A stretch of 64,000 nucleotides of DNA, taken from NCBI GenBank assembly GCA_963969345.1, contig OZ017768.1, positions 10,084,193 through 10,148,192 of the forward strand, given 5' to 3'. The stretch's first letter is position 1, and each line of letters opens with the position of its first letter. Origin of the DNA: Turbatrix aceti. Lineage: Eukaryota; Nematoda; Chromadorea; Rhabditida; Panagrolaimidae. Shown here in pieces: positions 1 through 11,575 of this stretch. Made by a program: the position numbers and the translations under genes. Below the pieces are notes generated by a model. It ran no database searches. It was not told the DNA's origin and worked only from the letters and a program-made list of their open reading frames with translations.

Positions 1-443
1 AAAACATTTATCAAAAAAAAAACAGTTTTGCCACTCGAAAATTCCAGGCTAGGTTACATGAAATTTCGAATTCTGAGATATCCTAACTTTTGTATCTAAT
101 TATCAACAAAAACCCATAAAATCAAAAAAATCAAAAAAAACAGTGCAAATTCAGGTTTTTTTCTCCGAAAACGTAAAAAAATGAAACTATTACCACAAAA
201 AATATGGAATTTTATTTTTTAGAAAAATTTCGAGCCGATTAACCAAGATTTTCTAATTTCAGCAGACACGCCCCAAAAAATGCTAAAAAAAACCCGACAA
301 CACTACTAGAACCCCCAAAACTCACCTAAAACGGCAAAGGCGACCACACAAAAAGAGAGTTACCCTGAGAAGTCGTGTAAATGATGATGTTGATTTGATA
401 ATAATTTCGTTGTCTACCACATTACAAATTGACACTCTGCATC
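1..443. other. 3' flank of the RGG/Q-rich gene, no gene seen
   Basis: AT-rich sequence with long A tracts lying downstream of the minus-strand gene that stops at 446. Short open frames on the plus strand from about 395 onward are antisense shadows of that gene's last exon. I see no separate gene here. Confidence 0.6.
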
Positions 444-3400
444 CTATTTGGGCGGCGAAGACGACGAAGCAGTCGACGACGCCGAGCCAACCTCATCGTT
501 GTTGGCAGCACCCGCTCCATCACCTTCGACGTCCACGTCGTCGGCGTCCTTGTCCGCCTTCTTCGCATCACCCGAAGCAGCAGCAGCACCGCCACCACCA
601 GCAGCAGTGGTCTCGCTGTCACCCCTCGACGACTCCTGCGACGACGGATCCTGCGACGACGACTGATCCTGTCCTTCGCCACCCGACGACGAATTGCTCG
701 TCTTCGTTCCACCCGACATTTCGGCCGACGAACCGCCACCCAGAATCCGGTCTCCAACGGGAGAGGGAGTCTTGGTTTCGTTGTCCCGATCGAATTCTGG
801 TCCACGATTGACGCTATGGGCAAGCTCGGACGTCAGATGACCCGTCTGCGAGGAGGGCGATCCCGCTTCATTGTGCAATTCTTCTTCCTTCGCTTCATCG
901 GACGTCGTCGTGCCACTGGTCGTCTGGGTGGGCGGGGCCGAAGAGATGTACGTCGGTCGACCACCGCGGCCCCGGAATCGGCCACCCCGACCACGGTAGT
1001 TGAAGTTGCGTGGACGGTAGGAATCGAAGAAGAGCGGCGGAGGCATGTTGCCGTAGAAGTTGGCGCCACCGAAGTAACGGGGGTCAATTGCAGGCTAAAA
1101 TTCAATTTCAAACCAAATGTTAACCAAATTTGTCGGAAAAAAAACGAACCCTAAACCGAAACTGTGGATCGTTGATTATGTATGGCGGTGGAAGTTGCTG
1201 TGACTGCGGAAATGAACCCACAACCGTTCCATCAGGACGAATGTACAGAGGATTGTAGAAGGGAGCGCCGCCGGGCTGCATCGCCGGGGGTCCAGGAGGA
1301 TGGACAAAGCGTTGCTGCTGGTGGTGATGGTGATGGGGAGGCGGCGGCGGCTGTGGCATGTAGTAGACCGCAGCTCCGGGCTGTCGAGGTGGCTGGGCGT
1401 GGAGGTGGGATGGCAGTGCGGGTGGTGGAACTACAAAATTCGAAAATAAAATAAAATTTGAAATAAAATTGGCTGGAAAAATGAAGACAAAAAATTGAAA
1501 ACACGGTTTTTTTAACATTGAAGAAATCAGAAAAAGTCGGTAATTCTTCGAATCATTGTTAAAAATTTTGAAAAAGTTAGATTTTATTTTATTTTTAATT
1601 AAAAAAAAATTAAACTTGTTAAAAATTAAAACTGGATTAAATTTTTTCAGAAAATGAACAAAGTTTGAAATATTAATTGAACAAATTTGGGATATCCATT
1701 ATCTCAAAACCAATTTTCACGATTTTTTTCAAGAAAAAATTGCTTCGCCGCGTCTTTTACCAAATAACAAAAAACCCACTCGAAGGATCATACTCAGCCG
1801 GAAAGCCATGAGGAAGAGCCTGCTGATGATACAGCCCGCCAGCAAATCGTTGAGGAAATCGTTGACCACCAACCAACGAAGTCGGCTGGCCAAGAAAAGC
1901 ACCCTGACCGATTCCAGGTGCCGGCTGAAAGAAGGGTGCAGCCGTTCCCGCGGCCTGGAGGGGCTGGGCAGCCGCGGAACCCGGTGGTGGCAGTGTCGAG
2001 AAAGGCAGCGAGTGTCCGAGTTGGTAGCGTTGTTGCTGGCCGTTGTTCTTCGACCGAATGTTGTTCTGAGTCCCGTCTCCCGGCTGTTGCTGCTGGGAGG
2101 GACTGATGCGACTCTGGGGCGGACCGTTGTTGGGGAGATGGCGACTTCCTCCGGGCGAGGTCGAGTCTGGTTGACGGTAATACGAGCGATGATTGTGGTT
2201 CGAATTGTTGCCCGACTTACTTCCATGATGTCCAGCACCTCCAGAAGATCTCGGGAGTGTGGATGATCGCTCCGCGCGATTGTTGTTGTTGCCCAGGGGG
2301 ACGCGGTTGGGGTTTTGGCTGAAAAACACTTATTTATGCAAAAAATACCAAGAACTATGTTTTTGAATTTCGATTCCAAAAAAAATCAGGATTTATAAAT
2401 TTTTAGCGAAAAAAACTTCCTTCGATCAAAAACTCATTTTTTTATCTAAATAAAAATTCTACATTGAAAATTGTTGACTAAAAAAACCAAAACAAAACTT
2501 GTTGTTAAATCTACAAATAAAAAATCTACAAAAAATTCCAGATTTTTCTTTAAAAAAAAACAACGTTTTATGTTAACAAAATTTCAAAAAATTAATTTAA
2601 AAATAAACTTTAAAAAAGTAAATAAAAAAACGAGTATTTTTGCCCAAAAAAATACCAAATTTAATTCCCATACCAAATTTTTAAAAAATTGTCATAAATG
2701 TTATTTATTGAAAACAATATTTTACCCCCAAAAACACTCACCTGTGCCGTTCCCCATTTCCGCGCTGGTATCCGCCATCTCCGCCACGGTCTCTCTGCCC
2801 CTGAGAGCCCTTGGTAACGTCAGCCCACGACAGGGACTGTGGGGCATCAAAAAGTCTCTGTTTGACGGGTTGCTGCCGTCCGCCGAATTCCTGAGGCCTC
2901 GCATCCCTCAAAAAGAGGCTCTGAGGCTGAGCCTGTTGACCCCAAGCTTGCGGCTGAGGGTTTTGAGGAGCCTGCTGGGACTGAACGTACGTCACGGTAT
3001 TCCACTGACCCTGGGGAATGTCATGGTTGTAGAGTGTCATCTGATTGAACTGCCGAAAGAGGTTCGTTGTATCGTCCGCTACGACGGCATCCTCGGCACC
3101 TGCTTCGGCCGCTGTCGTCCACGTTTGGATCGGTTGGGGGAGTTGTCCGTATTCGCTTCCAAGCTGTTGTTGTTGTTGTTGTTGTCCTTGCTGCTGCTGT
3201 TGCTGGAGTTGTTGGTGTTCGTGGGGTTCAACCTGGCTCCAGCGGGCAAATTCCGTCGCTGCCTGGGGCACTGACGCGTCAAAAGCGTGGATTTCGCCTT
3301 GCTTGGGTTGAAGTGCAGTCTCGTAGAGGCCAGCGTCCGCATGAGAGGTGTAGTACGCGACCGGGCGACCGGCATAGGTGTCCTGAACAAAAAAACAAAA

Positions 3401-4559
3401 AACCCCATAAAAATTTCTACAACAAGAAAAAAATTCCCAACCTGAGACAAAATCTCCGAGTTCGGAGCGTACGAGTAGACAGGAGGCTGACGAATCAGCG
3501 GACTCAGACCACTGTCGTAGGGCATTGTACCCGCAGCAGCTGGATCGATCGGGTACGACGACATCGGTTGAGCAGCCAGCTGCAAAGCGAATAAAATAAA
3601 ACGTCAGAAAAAAGAACTGGAAAAAATAAACAAACTCACGTAAGATAACGATAACGGAACGTCTGTTTGCGTCCAAGCCAAAGGTGGCTGCTCTGCAAAC
3701 ACTGAAAAAAAAGAAGAAAAAATTGATTTGGTCATTTTTTCATTGGTTAATCAGATAAAATAACTTTTAGACGTTATCAAAGAGCCCGTTATTTCAGTCA
3801 ATTTTTAGTACTACAAGTAAAATCGTTCCACTAATAAAAATCGAACACAAATAGGGTATAAAGTATCAAAAACATGAATTTTTTATAAAACAAACAGAAA
3901 GCCTCAATTTTTTTAGCCTAAAAAGCGTAAAAACAAAAGCATGAGAGAAAAAAACGCGTAGCACTCCCAAAAACATATTTAAAAAAAAAAAACATGATCA
4001 AAAACAGCATTTAAAAAAAACAGTATCGTAAAACCCGTATAAAATCCCAAACGAGCAAAAAACAGCTGTTTTGGTTTCGGTCCACTATCATAAAAAAAAA
4101 CTATGTACAACAATCCACTAAAAAAGAGCAAACAAATGCATATTTTGTAAAATTCGTTCACAAAATCCTAAATGTGAATTTTTTATAAATACGGCATTTT
4201 TGGTCTAATTATCGTAAAAAAAACATTCAGCGACCTAATGAAAAATTAAAATGTAACAAAAAATCTCAAAATTATCAAAAATACAGATTTTTATATAAAA
4301 TATAAGGTAAATCGTAATTTTTAAGCCAAAATCCCTTCAAAACCCGGCACAAACCTGGATGATGTCCCAGCAGCGGCGTTCCAACATCGCCAGCTCCGGG
4401 GACAGCGACAGCGATCGGCAATCCGCCTTCGCCTTTCGTCGACGTTGTCGGCACGATGCCACCGCCACCGGCAGTGCCATCGCCCGTGGCAGTGGTATTC
4501 ACGGCGTTGTCATCTCCTGTAAGAGCGGCTCCTTTCGGCAGACTGTCGCTTACCGACAT
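444..4559 (-). CDS. Low-complexity Q-rich protein with C-terminal RGG box (probable RNA-binding protein)
   Basis: Seven exons on the minus strand: 4559-4355, 3701-3640, 3579-3442, 3382-2742, 2318-1780, 1430-1150 and 1094-444. Lengths sum to 2517 nt, in frame, for 838 residues. No folded domain is recognised. The N-terminus is Gly/Thr-rich. The middle holds two poly-Q runs (around 3155-3230) and a short SWADVTKG motif. The centre is Asn/Gln/Pro-rich, and exon 6 has Pro and His runs. The C-terminus carries an RGG box (RGRGGRFRGRGGR) followed by an acidic Ser/Gly-rich tail ending in SSSSPPK. RGG boxes and Q-rich stretches are common in mRNP and granule proteins, so a role in RNA binding is inferred only. 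Introns 1, 4 and 5 are long (653, 423 and 349 bp). The exon 5/6 junction uses a weak GTGGGT donor and is the least certain join. Confidence 0.72.
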
Positions 4560-5793
4560 GCCATAAAGTGGGCCGCAACAGAGGTCGGCAGTGCGTCTGG
4601 CGCGTGACTGTTAACAGATGGCTAACGCGGGGTCGATTTGATGGGATTTCGACTCCTGAAGGTCAAAAAAACACGTAAAACAGGTAATAAAAACGCGTAA
4701 ATTGTGAAAAAGTGGGATTTTATACGCGAATAATATATTTTAATTGTTTTTAACGCGAGATAGAAAGCGAAGGCAAGACGTGGCCCAACGTTCGTTTAAA
4801 AAATTGCAAAGTTCAGTTTGACACCTTCTGCGCGCCCAAACAATAACTAACGCACACGGATGGGTGAATGGAAGAAAAGAAAGAAAAGATGGAAGAAAGG
4901 AAGAGGCAAACAGGCAGGCAATTGGCAAAGTAGGAAACAAAAGGCGAAAGGTTATCAGACACGCGCAAAACGCAAAAAACCAAAGATAGCACGTTGACGA
5001 GCTTCTGTCTGGTCAATCGGATACCTGGGTGAATTCTCACCTGCATCACAAACAATCACCAACAATGAAAAAAATTACCACACCTATACGAAAAAAAATA
5101 TAAAAACGTGAGCAATGCACATGTCCTACGCATAATGGATGTACGTCCTCCTGTCCTGCAAAAAAAAGAAAAAAAAGCAGAGTGCAATGAACGAACACAA
5201 AATTTTTTCGGACCGACAAACAAACGCAAAACGTCGACGCGTGACACACATGGAAGGGGGGATCTCTCACTCGCTCGCTTGCTCTCTCAATTTCTCTGTC
5301 GCGCTTTCCATTAAAAAATGGAGCCAACAAAAACACAAAAAAAAACAGAACATACACAACAACAAAGATTGGAATGGCTTGGAAGAAACTGAGTTAGAAT
5401 GGAATTTTCGAGTGCCATCAAAATTCAGAGGCATTCCAAAACGATAAAAAAGAAAAAATAAGCACGCAAAATTTGAAGAAGGGTTTTCTGACACCGATCA
5501 AAGTAGGAAGAGGCAAGGCAGGGCAATCAATGTGCAATTCAAGTCGTTGTGCTGCTGCAAAACCAAGACAGCAATCAACAACACCACTGAAAAAAATGAG
5601 ATGGAAAAAAAACACAGGGTCGTCTCGTCTCAAACGACCACGACCACGGCCACGGCCACGGGTGTGAGATAGATAGACGGAGAGAAGGGAGAGAAACAAA
5701 GCAGGATGGATGAGCGACTGGAGAAGCAAGCGCAGAAGCAAAGCAGTTTGGCGTACGTCAAGTTGGACAACCACCAGGCCCAGGCCAGGCCAG
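4560..5793. other. Intergenic region left of the hAT insertion
   Basis: Upstream region of the minus-strand RGG/Q-rich gene, so it should contain that promoter. It is purine-rich on the plus strand around 4860-4960, with A-rich and GA-rich runs to 5700. Open frames here are low-complexity, overlap on both strands and show no domain. No RNA gene was seen. It ends at the target-site copy of the hAT element. Confidence 0.5.
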
Positions 5794-5801
5794 GCCATGA
5801 A
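5794..5801. repeat. Left 8-bp target-site duplication of the hAT element
   Basis: GCCATGAA directly precedes the left terminal inverted repeat; the identical 8 bp follow the right terminus at 9333-9340. Eight-base target duplications are the hallmark of hAT transposition. Confidence 0.95.
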
Positions 5802-5809
5802 CAGTGTTG

Positions 5810-6075
5810 TCGGGTTACCCGACCCGAAACCCGACCCGACCCGAACCCGACCCGAAAATCCCGGGTTTCGGGTCGGGTAACCCGAAATTTTCGGGTTCGG
5901 GTTTTGGTTCGGGTCGGGTAACCCGAAATTTTCGGGTTCGAGTTCGAGTTCGGGTCGGGTTACCCGAAATTTTCGGGTTCGGGTTCGGGTTCGGGTCGGG
6001 TAACCCGAAAATTTCGGGTTCGGGTTCGGGTTCGGGTCGGGTAACCCGAAAATTTCAGAACCCGACAACACTTTG
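5810..6075. repeat. Left subterminal CCCGAA/TTCGGG array, itself ending in an inverted terminal repeat
   Basis: About five units of roughly 45-55 bp built from TTCGGG hexamers and a GGGTAACCCGAAATTTTCGG core. The array ends at about 6060-6075 with AACCCGACAACACTT, almost the reverse complement of the element's left end, so 5802-6075 by itself looks like a miniature element with two termini. Confidence 0.85.
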
Positions 6076-6504
6076 GCCGCTGTGTTGGGAAGAGGGTGTG
6101 CTGTCAATCAGCGCTATGGTGTCCATCAGCGCATAGTATGGACAAACGCGGCCCGCATGACGTTGCGGTGTACCGCGACTATAAAGCGAATGCTCTGCCG
6201 ATGAGTTAGGGAAGCAAAACAACTCGCGCTGCCGAACAGCGGCGTCGATTGACCCCTCAGGTGTGTTGTCGGCACATGCTGGAAACATTTGTTTGCGTTT
6301 TTCGTCGTAGAATATATGGGACGCACCTACCTAAATCATCTGGTGCCCGATGCACAAGGCGGCGACCGCGCTGCTTGCACAATATTAAATCAATTATTTT
6401 CTTGTTTTGTGACCACTTCTCAGTGACCAGACGCAATTTTTTGCCTGTCGCGCGATTGAATATGATTGTTGTTTTTTATCACATTGTTTATTTTATAGCA
6501 ACAA

Positions 6505-8919
6505 ATGGATGATGAGATTTTTTTCAACGAAGATGTCATTAACAATGTGGACGATTTTGAACATGCCTCGGCGGCGAGTTTTACTCGCGTCAGAGCAGAC
6601 CTCGATGAATCCCGTTTATCACCCAGCAGGGCAGCGTCGCCGTTCTCACGAAGTCTGGCTCCCACTCCTTCACCTCGAACTCTTTTATCGTCTCCATACC
6701 GAAGAATATCTACTGCCAGGCAAGCAACTCGTAAGCGAACCCATCCATTCGAAATCGACCGGGAATCCAGTCCACTGACCACTGACAATGGTGTTGTTCC
6801 GAGCCCCAGTCTGTCAGAAAGCCAATCAAGCAAAAGCAAAGATGCCTTGGAATACTTCAAAGAAAAGGCAGGTAAATACGAATGTCAGTGGAAGGGCTGC
6901 ACAGCCAAACTCTCCAAGAGTGCTGACAAAAGTACAAGCTCCCGAACCCGACATATACAACGGCATCGTGATAAGGACCCAAAAATGGAAAATGAGAAAC
7001 AACGCGCAACAACCTTTTTCACACGGCCTACTGTCGTGCTTTCTAGAACTGAGTTTATGGAAAAAGTGGCCAAGCTCGCTGCTACGAAAGGTTTAAGCTT
7101 TACAACTTTAGGCGACGTTCTATTTCATGATGTTTTGAATTCGTGGAACCCCTCTTTTAAGGTTAGACAAATTATAAAAAATTATGAAAATCTTAGTTTG
7201 ATGTTATAGTACCCTACTCGTCACGAAGTGAAGGCCAGCGTCATTAAACTGAGTGAAAGTATTAAGCAGCAACACAAAATCAATCTCGCAGGTGTACATG
7301 GCTGCATCGCCTTTGATGAAACGTCCAGTGGGAAGCTGCGGCTGCTCAGGTTGGTTTCATTGTTGTTTTCGTTTTGTGTGAAAACAACAAAACAAAAACA
7401 AAACATTTGTTGCAGCACCACGGTTTCGTGGATCAATAAAGACTTTAAATTTCATCATCGCCGTCTGCCTATGAAGTCCTTGGACTCAAACAGAGCTACG
7501 GGAGCATATCTGGCAAGCATGGTAAACGACATTATCGACGAGTACGGCATCAACGTAATAGCCGTAACCAGAGATGGCGCAAGTAGTGGAGTCCTGGCGT
7601 GTAGCATCTTGGACGTCGAAAGCTTGCATTGTTTCGCCCACAACACTAACCTCATAGTTCAAGGAATGATGGCGGGCTACGCAACTGACTTAGTTCTGCC
7701 AATTCGAGAGCTTGCGGCATCTTTTAAAAAAGCATCACTGATGCAAAATGTTTTGCGAGAGGCCGGATCGAAGACTGCTCTCAAAATAGTAATTTTGTTT
7801 CCAATAATAGTGTTGATATTTATTACTGAATTTCAGCCCGCTCAAACACGATGGAGTAGCGTGCAGTCTCATTTCTTCTTTTATTGCTAACAGGTGCCTT
7901 CTCAAGAATATTTTATCTGATCCGAGGGTAAAATCGTCATCTACATTTCCGAAAATACGAGAGGCATTAAAAGTAGATGAAGCCGAGCTGATTGAGTTGA
8001 ATAAATTTCTAGGATTCTTCAGAGATATCACAAAGATGGTATGATTTAGCATAATAATAATAATAATAACGCATTTTAAAATTAAATTTTAGGCGGAAAG
8101 CAAAACTGCGATATCCAGTCTGATTCCCTACTTCAAAGTGATCATGCTCAACCAGTGCAAGATTGCCGCTGCAGACGGCGAAAAACCTTACATTGCCCAA
8201 GCGGTAACGCAGATTCACTCAAGATTTAAAGAATACGAAACTAGTCAATCGGTAAAGTTGGCAAGTTTTTTTGATCCGCGGTTTGCTATGAGGTACGTTT
8301 AAATTTTAATTTGAAAAAAAATTTAATTTTTGATTTAGCTCCGTTTACACGACCGACGAGTGGGATGCCATCACCAGAGACGTCTACGCCATTTGTTCAC
8401 CCCCAGACAACGAACCAGCACCTACTATTGTTGCCGACGAGCAGCAACCAGCGGCTTCTGCATGGACTACTTTTGAAAATTCTGTTACCCCAAATGACAT
8501 AGAGGTAAGTTTGGAAATGAAAAAAAAATTATTTACATGTATTCACATTTTAGATTGAAGTAAATACTTACAAAAACCTCGTCAAAGGGCCAAAAAAGCT
8601 GGCATGTCCTAAACCAGGATTCGACAACTTCAACGATGTTTTAAATTTCTGGCACGGAAATTCCACAGTCATGCCGATGTTATCAACCGAAGCTCGCCGC
8701 AGAGTTTGTCAAATGGTAGCTAGTAGCGAGCCAGAAAGAGGATTTTCTTCCCTGGATATTAATATCGCCGATAAACATCGGTGCAATTTATCTCCAGAGC
8801 TTACTGTGCATCTGGAAACGGTTCGCGAGCAAACGCTTGCCGACCAACTCGACAGGAAGACTGCCATTGCCGCGGACAGCTATGACGACGCTGCGTCCGA
8901 CATAGAAATTTTGGATTAA
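6505..8919 (+). pseudogene. hAT transposase with one frameshift
   Basis: Seven exons: 6505-7161, 7210-7349, 7416-7788, 7837-8038, 8093-8292, 8339-8504 and 8554-8919. The N-terminus has a low-complexity region, then a BED-type zinc finger (about residues 130-155: CQWKGC, then HIQRH). The RNase H-like catalytic region follows (AFDET, TRDGASSGVLA, LHCFAHNTNLIVQ), then the RWSSV block. The last exon has the hAT C-terminal dimerisation signature SEPERGFSS. Every exon closes in frame except exon 4, whose 202 nt are one base out of phase: reading from RWSSV runs into a TAA at about 7888, while the rest of the exon is clean in the +1 frame. Either this is a true single-base lesion or a sequencing error. 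Expected product is about 700 residues, usual for hAT transposases. Confidence 0.88.
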
Positions 8920-8984
8920 AATCGTTATTCATGTTCTTTTAAAATTTTTTTTCGTTTGACTTTCGGTTTGTGACAGCTTGCATA

Positions 8985-9332
8985 AAATTGCCGGGTTGAA
9001 GTTCGGGTCGGGTTTTCGGGTCGGGTTACCCGAACTTCGGGTTTCGGGTCGGGTAACCCGAAATTTTCGGGTTCGGGTTTTGGTTCGGGTCGGGTAACCC
9101 GAAATTTTCGGGTTCGAGTTCGAGTTCGGGTCGGGTTACCCGAAATTTTCGGGTTCGGGTTCAGGTTCGGGTCGGGTAACCCGAAAATTTCGGGTTCGGG
9201 TTCGGGTTCGGGTCGGGTTACCCGAAATTTTCGGGTTCGGGTTCGGGTTCGGGTCGGGTTACCCGAAATTTTCGGGTTCGGGTTCGGGTTCGGGTCGGGT
9301 TACCCGAAAAATTTCCGAACCCGACAACACTG
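8985..9332. repeat. Right subterminal CCCGAA/TTCGGG array of the hAT element
   Basis: Six to seven tandem units of the same hexamer-plus-palindrome pattern as the left end, in the same orientation as the left copy rather than inverted, finishing in the right terminal repeat at 9318-9332. Confidence 0.88.
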
Positions 9333-9340
9333 GCCATGAA
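9333..9340. repeat. Right 8-bp target-site duplication of the hAT element
   Basis: GCCATGAA, identical to 5794-5801. Confidence 0.95.
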
Positions 9341-9409
9341 TAAAAAAGCAAAGCAAAGCATGACAAACCAAGACTTTTTTTTTCGTTAGCATATTCGCTT
9401 CTTGTCGTT

Positions 9410-11575
9410 CACGGACTTTTATTTTTCATATAGGCGGCATATTGGGTTCATATATCCTTCATATATAAATAAATCATATATGAAACATATATGATTCATA
9501 TATGATTTACCCAAAATCAACCAAGTTTTGAAGTAGCATATGTGAATCATATATGTTTCATATATGATTGTGAAAAAATGGGGAATTCACATAACCTTCA
9601 TATAAGTGGCATATATCCGGGGGATATGAAGCTTGGCAAAATGTGTTGGAGCATCATGATTCGTTGCAAGGTTCGGATTCGGAAAATTGTCATGTTTCTC
9701 GTTATTTTCAAAGACTGGAAGCCGTATCTCGTGTTTTAGTGTTGTTTTCGTTTCCTTTTTGTTGCGTTTTCGTAGGATTGCTATGTGTGAGCTTGGCTTA
9801 CAAAGTATTTCGTACATTTGCGTTTTTTGATGCCATTGGGAGCTTCCATGGGAGGGGTCGGAGTATTTTAGGTAACAGCGTACTTCTGCATTTGCCTGGG
9901 CAGATGTAGAAGTAGTACTTCAGAGTCAGAGCTAGCGTCGTAATTGTTGGTACCTTGTTTTATGGCAAATGAATTATTTTTTCGTGCAGTTTTTGTATTT
10001 TTCGTGTTTTTTCATCATTGTAATGAGTGCCGTTGGGTACCCGACCCAAAATTTCGGATTTTTGGATCGGGTACTTGACAACGCTGCATTGTGATTTCAG
10101 GGACTATATTGCAACAGGAATATACTTTTTTGGTTCATTTGTATATATTCCTGATGTGTAATCGTTGATAAAATAAAAAATAAGAAAGTGTTTCTTTTAT
10201 GATTTGCTGACAAAAGTTGCATTATGCACTTTAAACAATACCTTAAAGCAATTTGATGAGTATTTTGCTTTACCCGCACAATTTTCCACGTGGCGCCGCT
10301 AATATGGATCAAGGTTGGTTTTATAGAATAAAATAAAAGTAGCGAAGCTGATAATTATGTACAGAATAAATTATAATTGTTATGGAGGTGATGGGTTTCA
10401 CAACCCCGTTTATATCTTTGTGACTCTTTTTTAATGACTTTTTTTGGCAGTGAAGGGAAACTAGCGGTTCAGAATTTGTTAATATTTGCCGTTCATAATT
10501 GCAAATAAATATTTTTTGACGAAGGAGAAACGGGTTTTAAAAATCCTTTTATATCTGCTTTTTTCTTTTTTTTGTCAAAAAAATAAAAAAAATTAATACC
10601 GCGTTGTCATCGGCAAACTCAATTTTTCTTGTAAGTTTTGTATTTTTTACGGATTTGACGTTTATTTTGGGCGAGGAAATTTTTTAACCTTCATTTCAGA
10701 TCTTTCAGATAATTGCGGTGAGTTTTGTTACAAAAAAATGGAAAAAAAATTTCTTTGGCTTAATTTTTTTAGCAATTTTTCGTGAGTTTTTTTAATGATA
10801 AAATTTTTATACTAAAAATGGGAACAATAAAATTTCTATTTTTTTCATTTTTTTAGGTAACGGTGAGTATTTTTTTAATATAGGCTCATTAATTTTTGTT
10901 TTTTTATTTTCTTTAAAGTCACAATATTACACGTTTTTTTCTTATTACAGAGCAATATTCACGCATCAAACCAGCTGCTCTCGAAAAATACCGTTAGAAT
11001 TCAGCAGTCCGACCTGACCTGTGACAACAAAGCCTAAAAATGTAAGTTTTGGCAAATATCATGTATTATTGGCTTCATAAACTTTTGCAGCACTCTACCA
11101 ATCCGATAACGCTCACTCAACTTCATGCTACCGATCGTCATGACTTCGTTGTGGACGGAAGCCAAAGTTTTGCTAAGCATCCACAGCTAAAAACTGTCAA
11201 AAATGGTAGCCGGTGCAAAACTTTGCTCTTCCACCACTTCCAATGGAACGACCAACTTTTCGTCTCAAAATATCAAAAATTTGCATGATAAGTTTTGTTT
11301 TGGCACAACGAGCTCGGCATCCACAGTCGTCGACTGTAAAATGGTCGCTGACGCATCATTTGTGCCAAACATGTGTTTGTATGAATCACATATGATTCAT
11401 ATATCCCTACCAGCAAAAAGGAGAAAAATTTTCCTCAGAAGTATATATGAATCATATATACTTCATATAAAAATCATATTAAATTCACATATGCGGGGTA
11501 GGAGATTCATATATGAAACTGTTACCCGCATATATGAACCCAATATGCCGCCTATATGAAAAATAAAAGTCCGTG
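9410..11575. mobile_element. Non-autonomous inverted-repeat element (2166 bp)
   Basis: The first about 46 bp (starting CACGGACTTTTATTTTTC) are repeated as the reverse complement in the last about 46 bp (ending at 11575), with no mismatch seen. Inside both ends lie about 150-180 bp of CATATATGA/TCATATATG palindromic repeats (9450-9610 and 11380-11540). No long open frame and no transposase motif were found, so it needs a protein from elsewhere. Flanks CGTT and TTAA show no convincing target duplication, and the superfamily is undetermined. It starts 69 bp right of the hAT target copy. Confidence 0.8.
10025..10087. repeat. Decayed miniature copy of the hAT terminus
   Basis: A short stretch runs from a GTTGGGTACCCGACCC-like start to GGGTACTTGACAACGCTG. 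These are mutated versions of the hAT terminal repeat in inverted orientation, with a trace of the palindromic core between. It lies inside the 9410-11575 element. Confidence 0.5.

Larger units (their letters stand above)
5802..9332 (+). mobile_element. Full-length hAT-superfamily DNA transposon (3531 bp)
   Basis: The left end starts CAGTGTTGTCGGGTT and the right end finishes with its exact reverse complement (AACCCGACAACACTG), flanked by the perfect 8-bp duplication GCCATGAA. Both subterminal regions (5810-6070 and about 8990-9325) are arrays of TTCGGG/CCCGAA hexamers broken by GGGTAACCCGAAA palindromic blocks, likely transposase-binding clusters. The interior encodes a seven-exon transposase on the plus strand. 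Perfect duplication and matching ends argue for fairly recent insertion; the single frameshift in the transposase suggests this copy can no longer move itself unless supplied with protein from elsewhere. Confidence 0.95.

Noticed and set aside
5810..6070. Telomeric or interstitial telomere repeat
   Set aside because: The hexamer TTCGGG is not the nematode TTAGGC telomere repeat, and the arrays sit precisely inside the hAT termini.
7882..7914. A 33-nt intron removing the transposase stop
   Set aside because: GT and AG are present at suitable places, but 33 nt is below any other intron in the window, and a one-base frameshift explains the data more simply.
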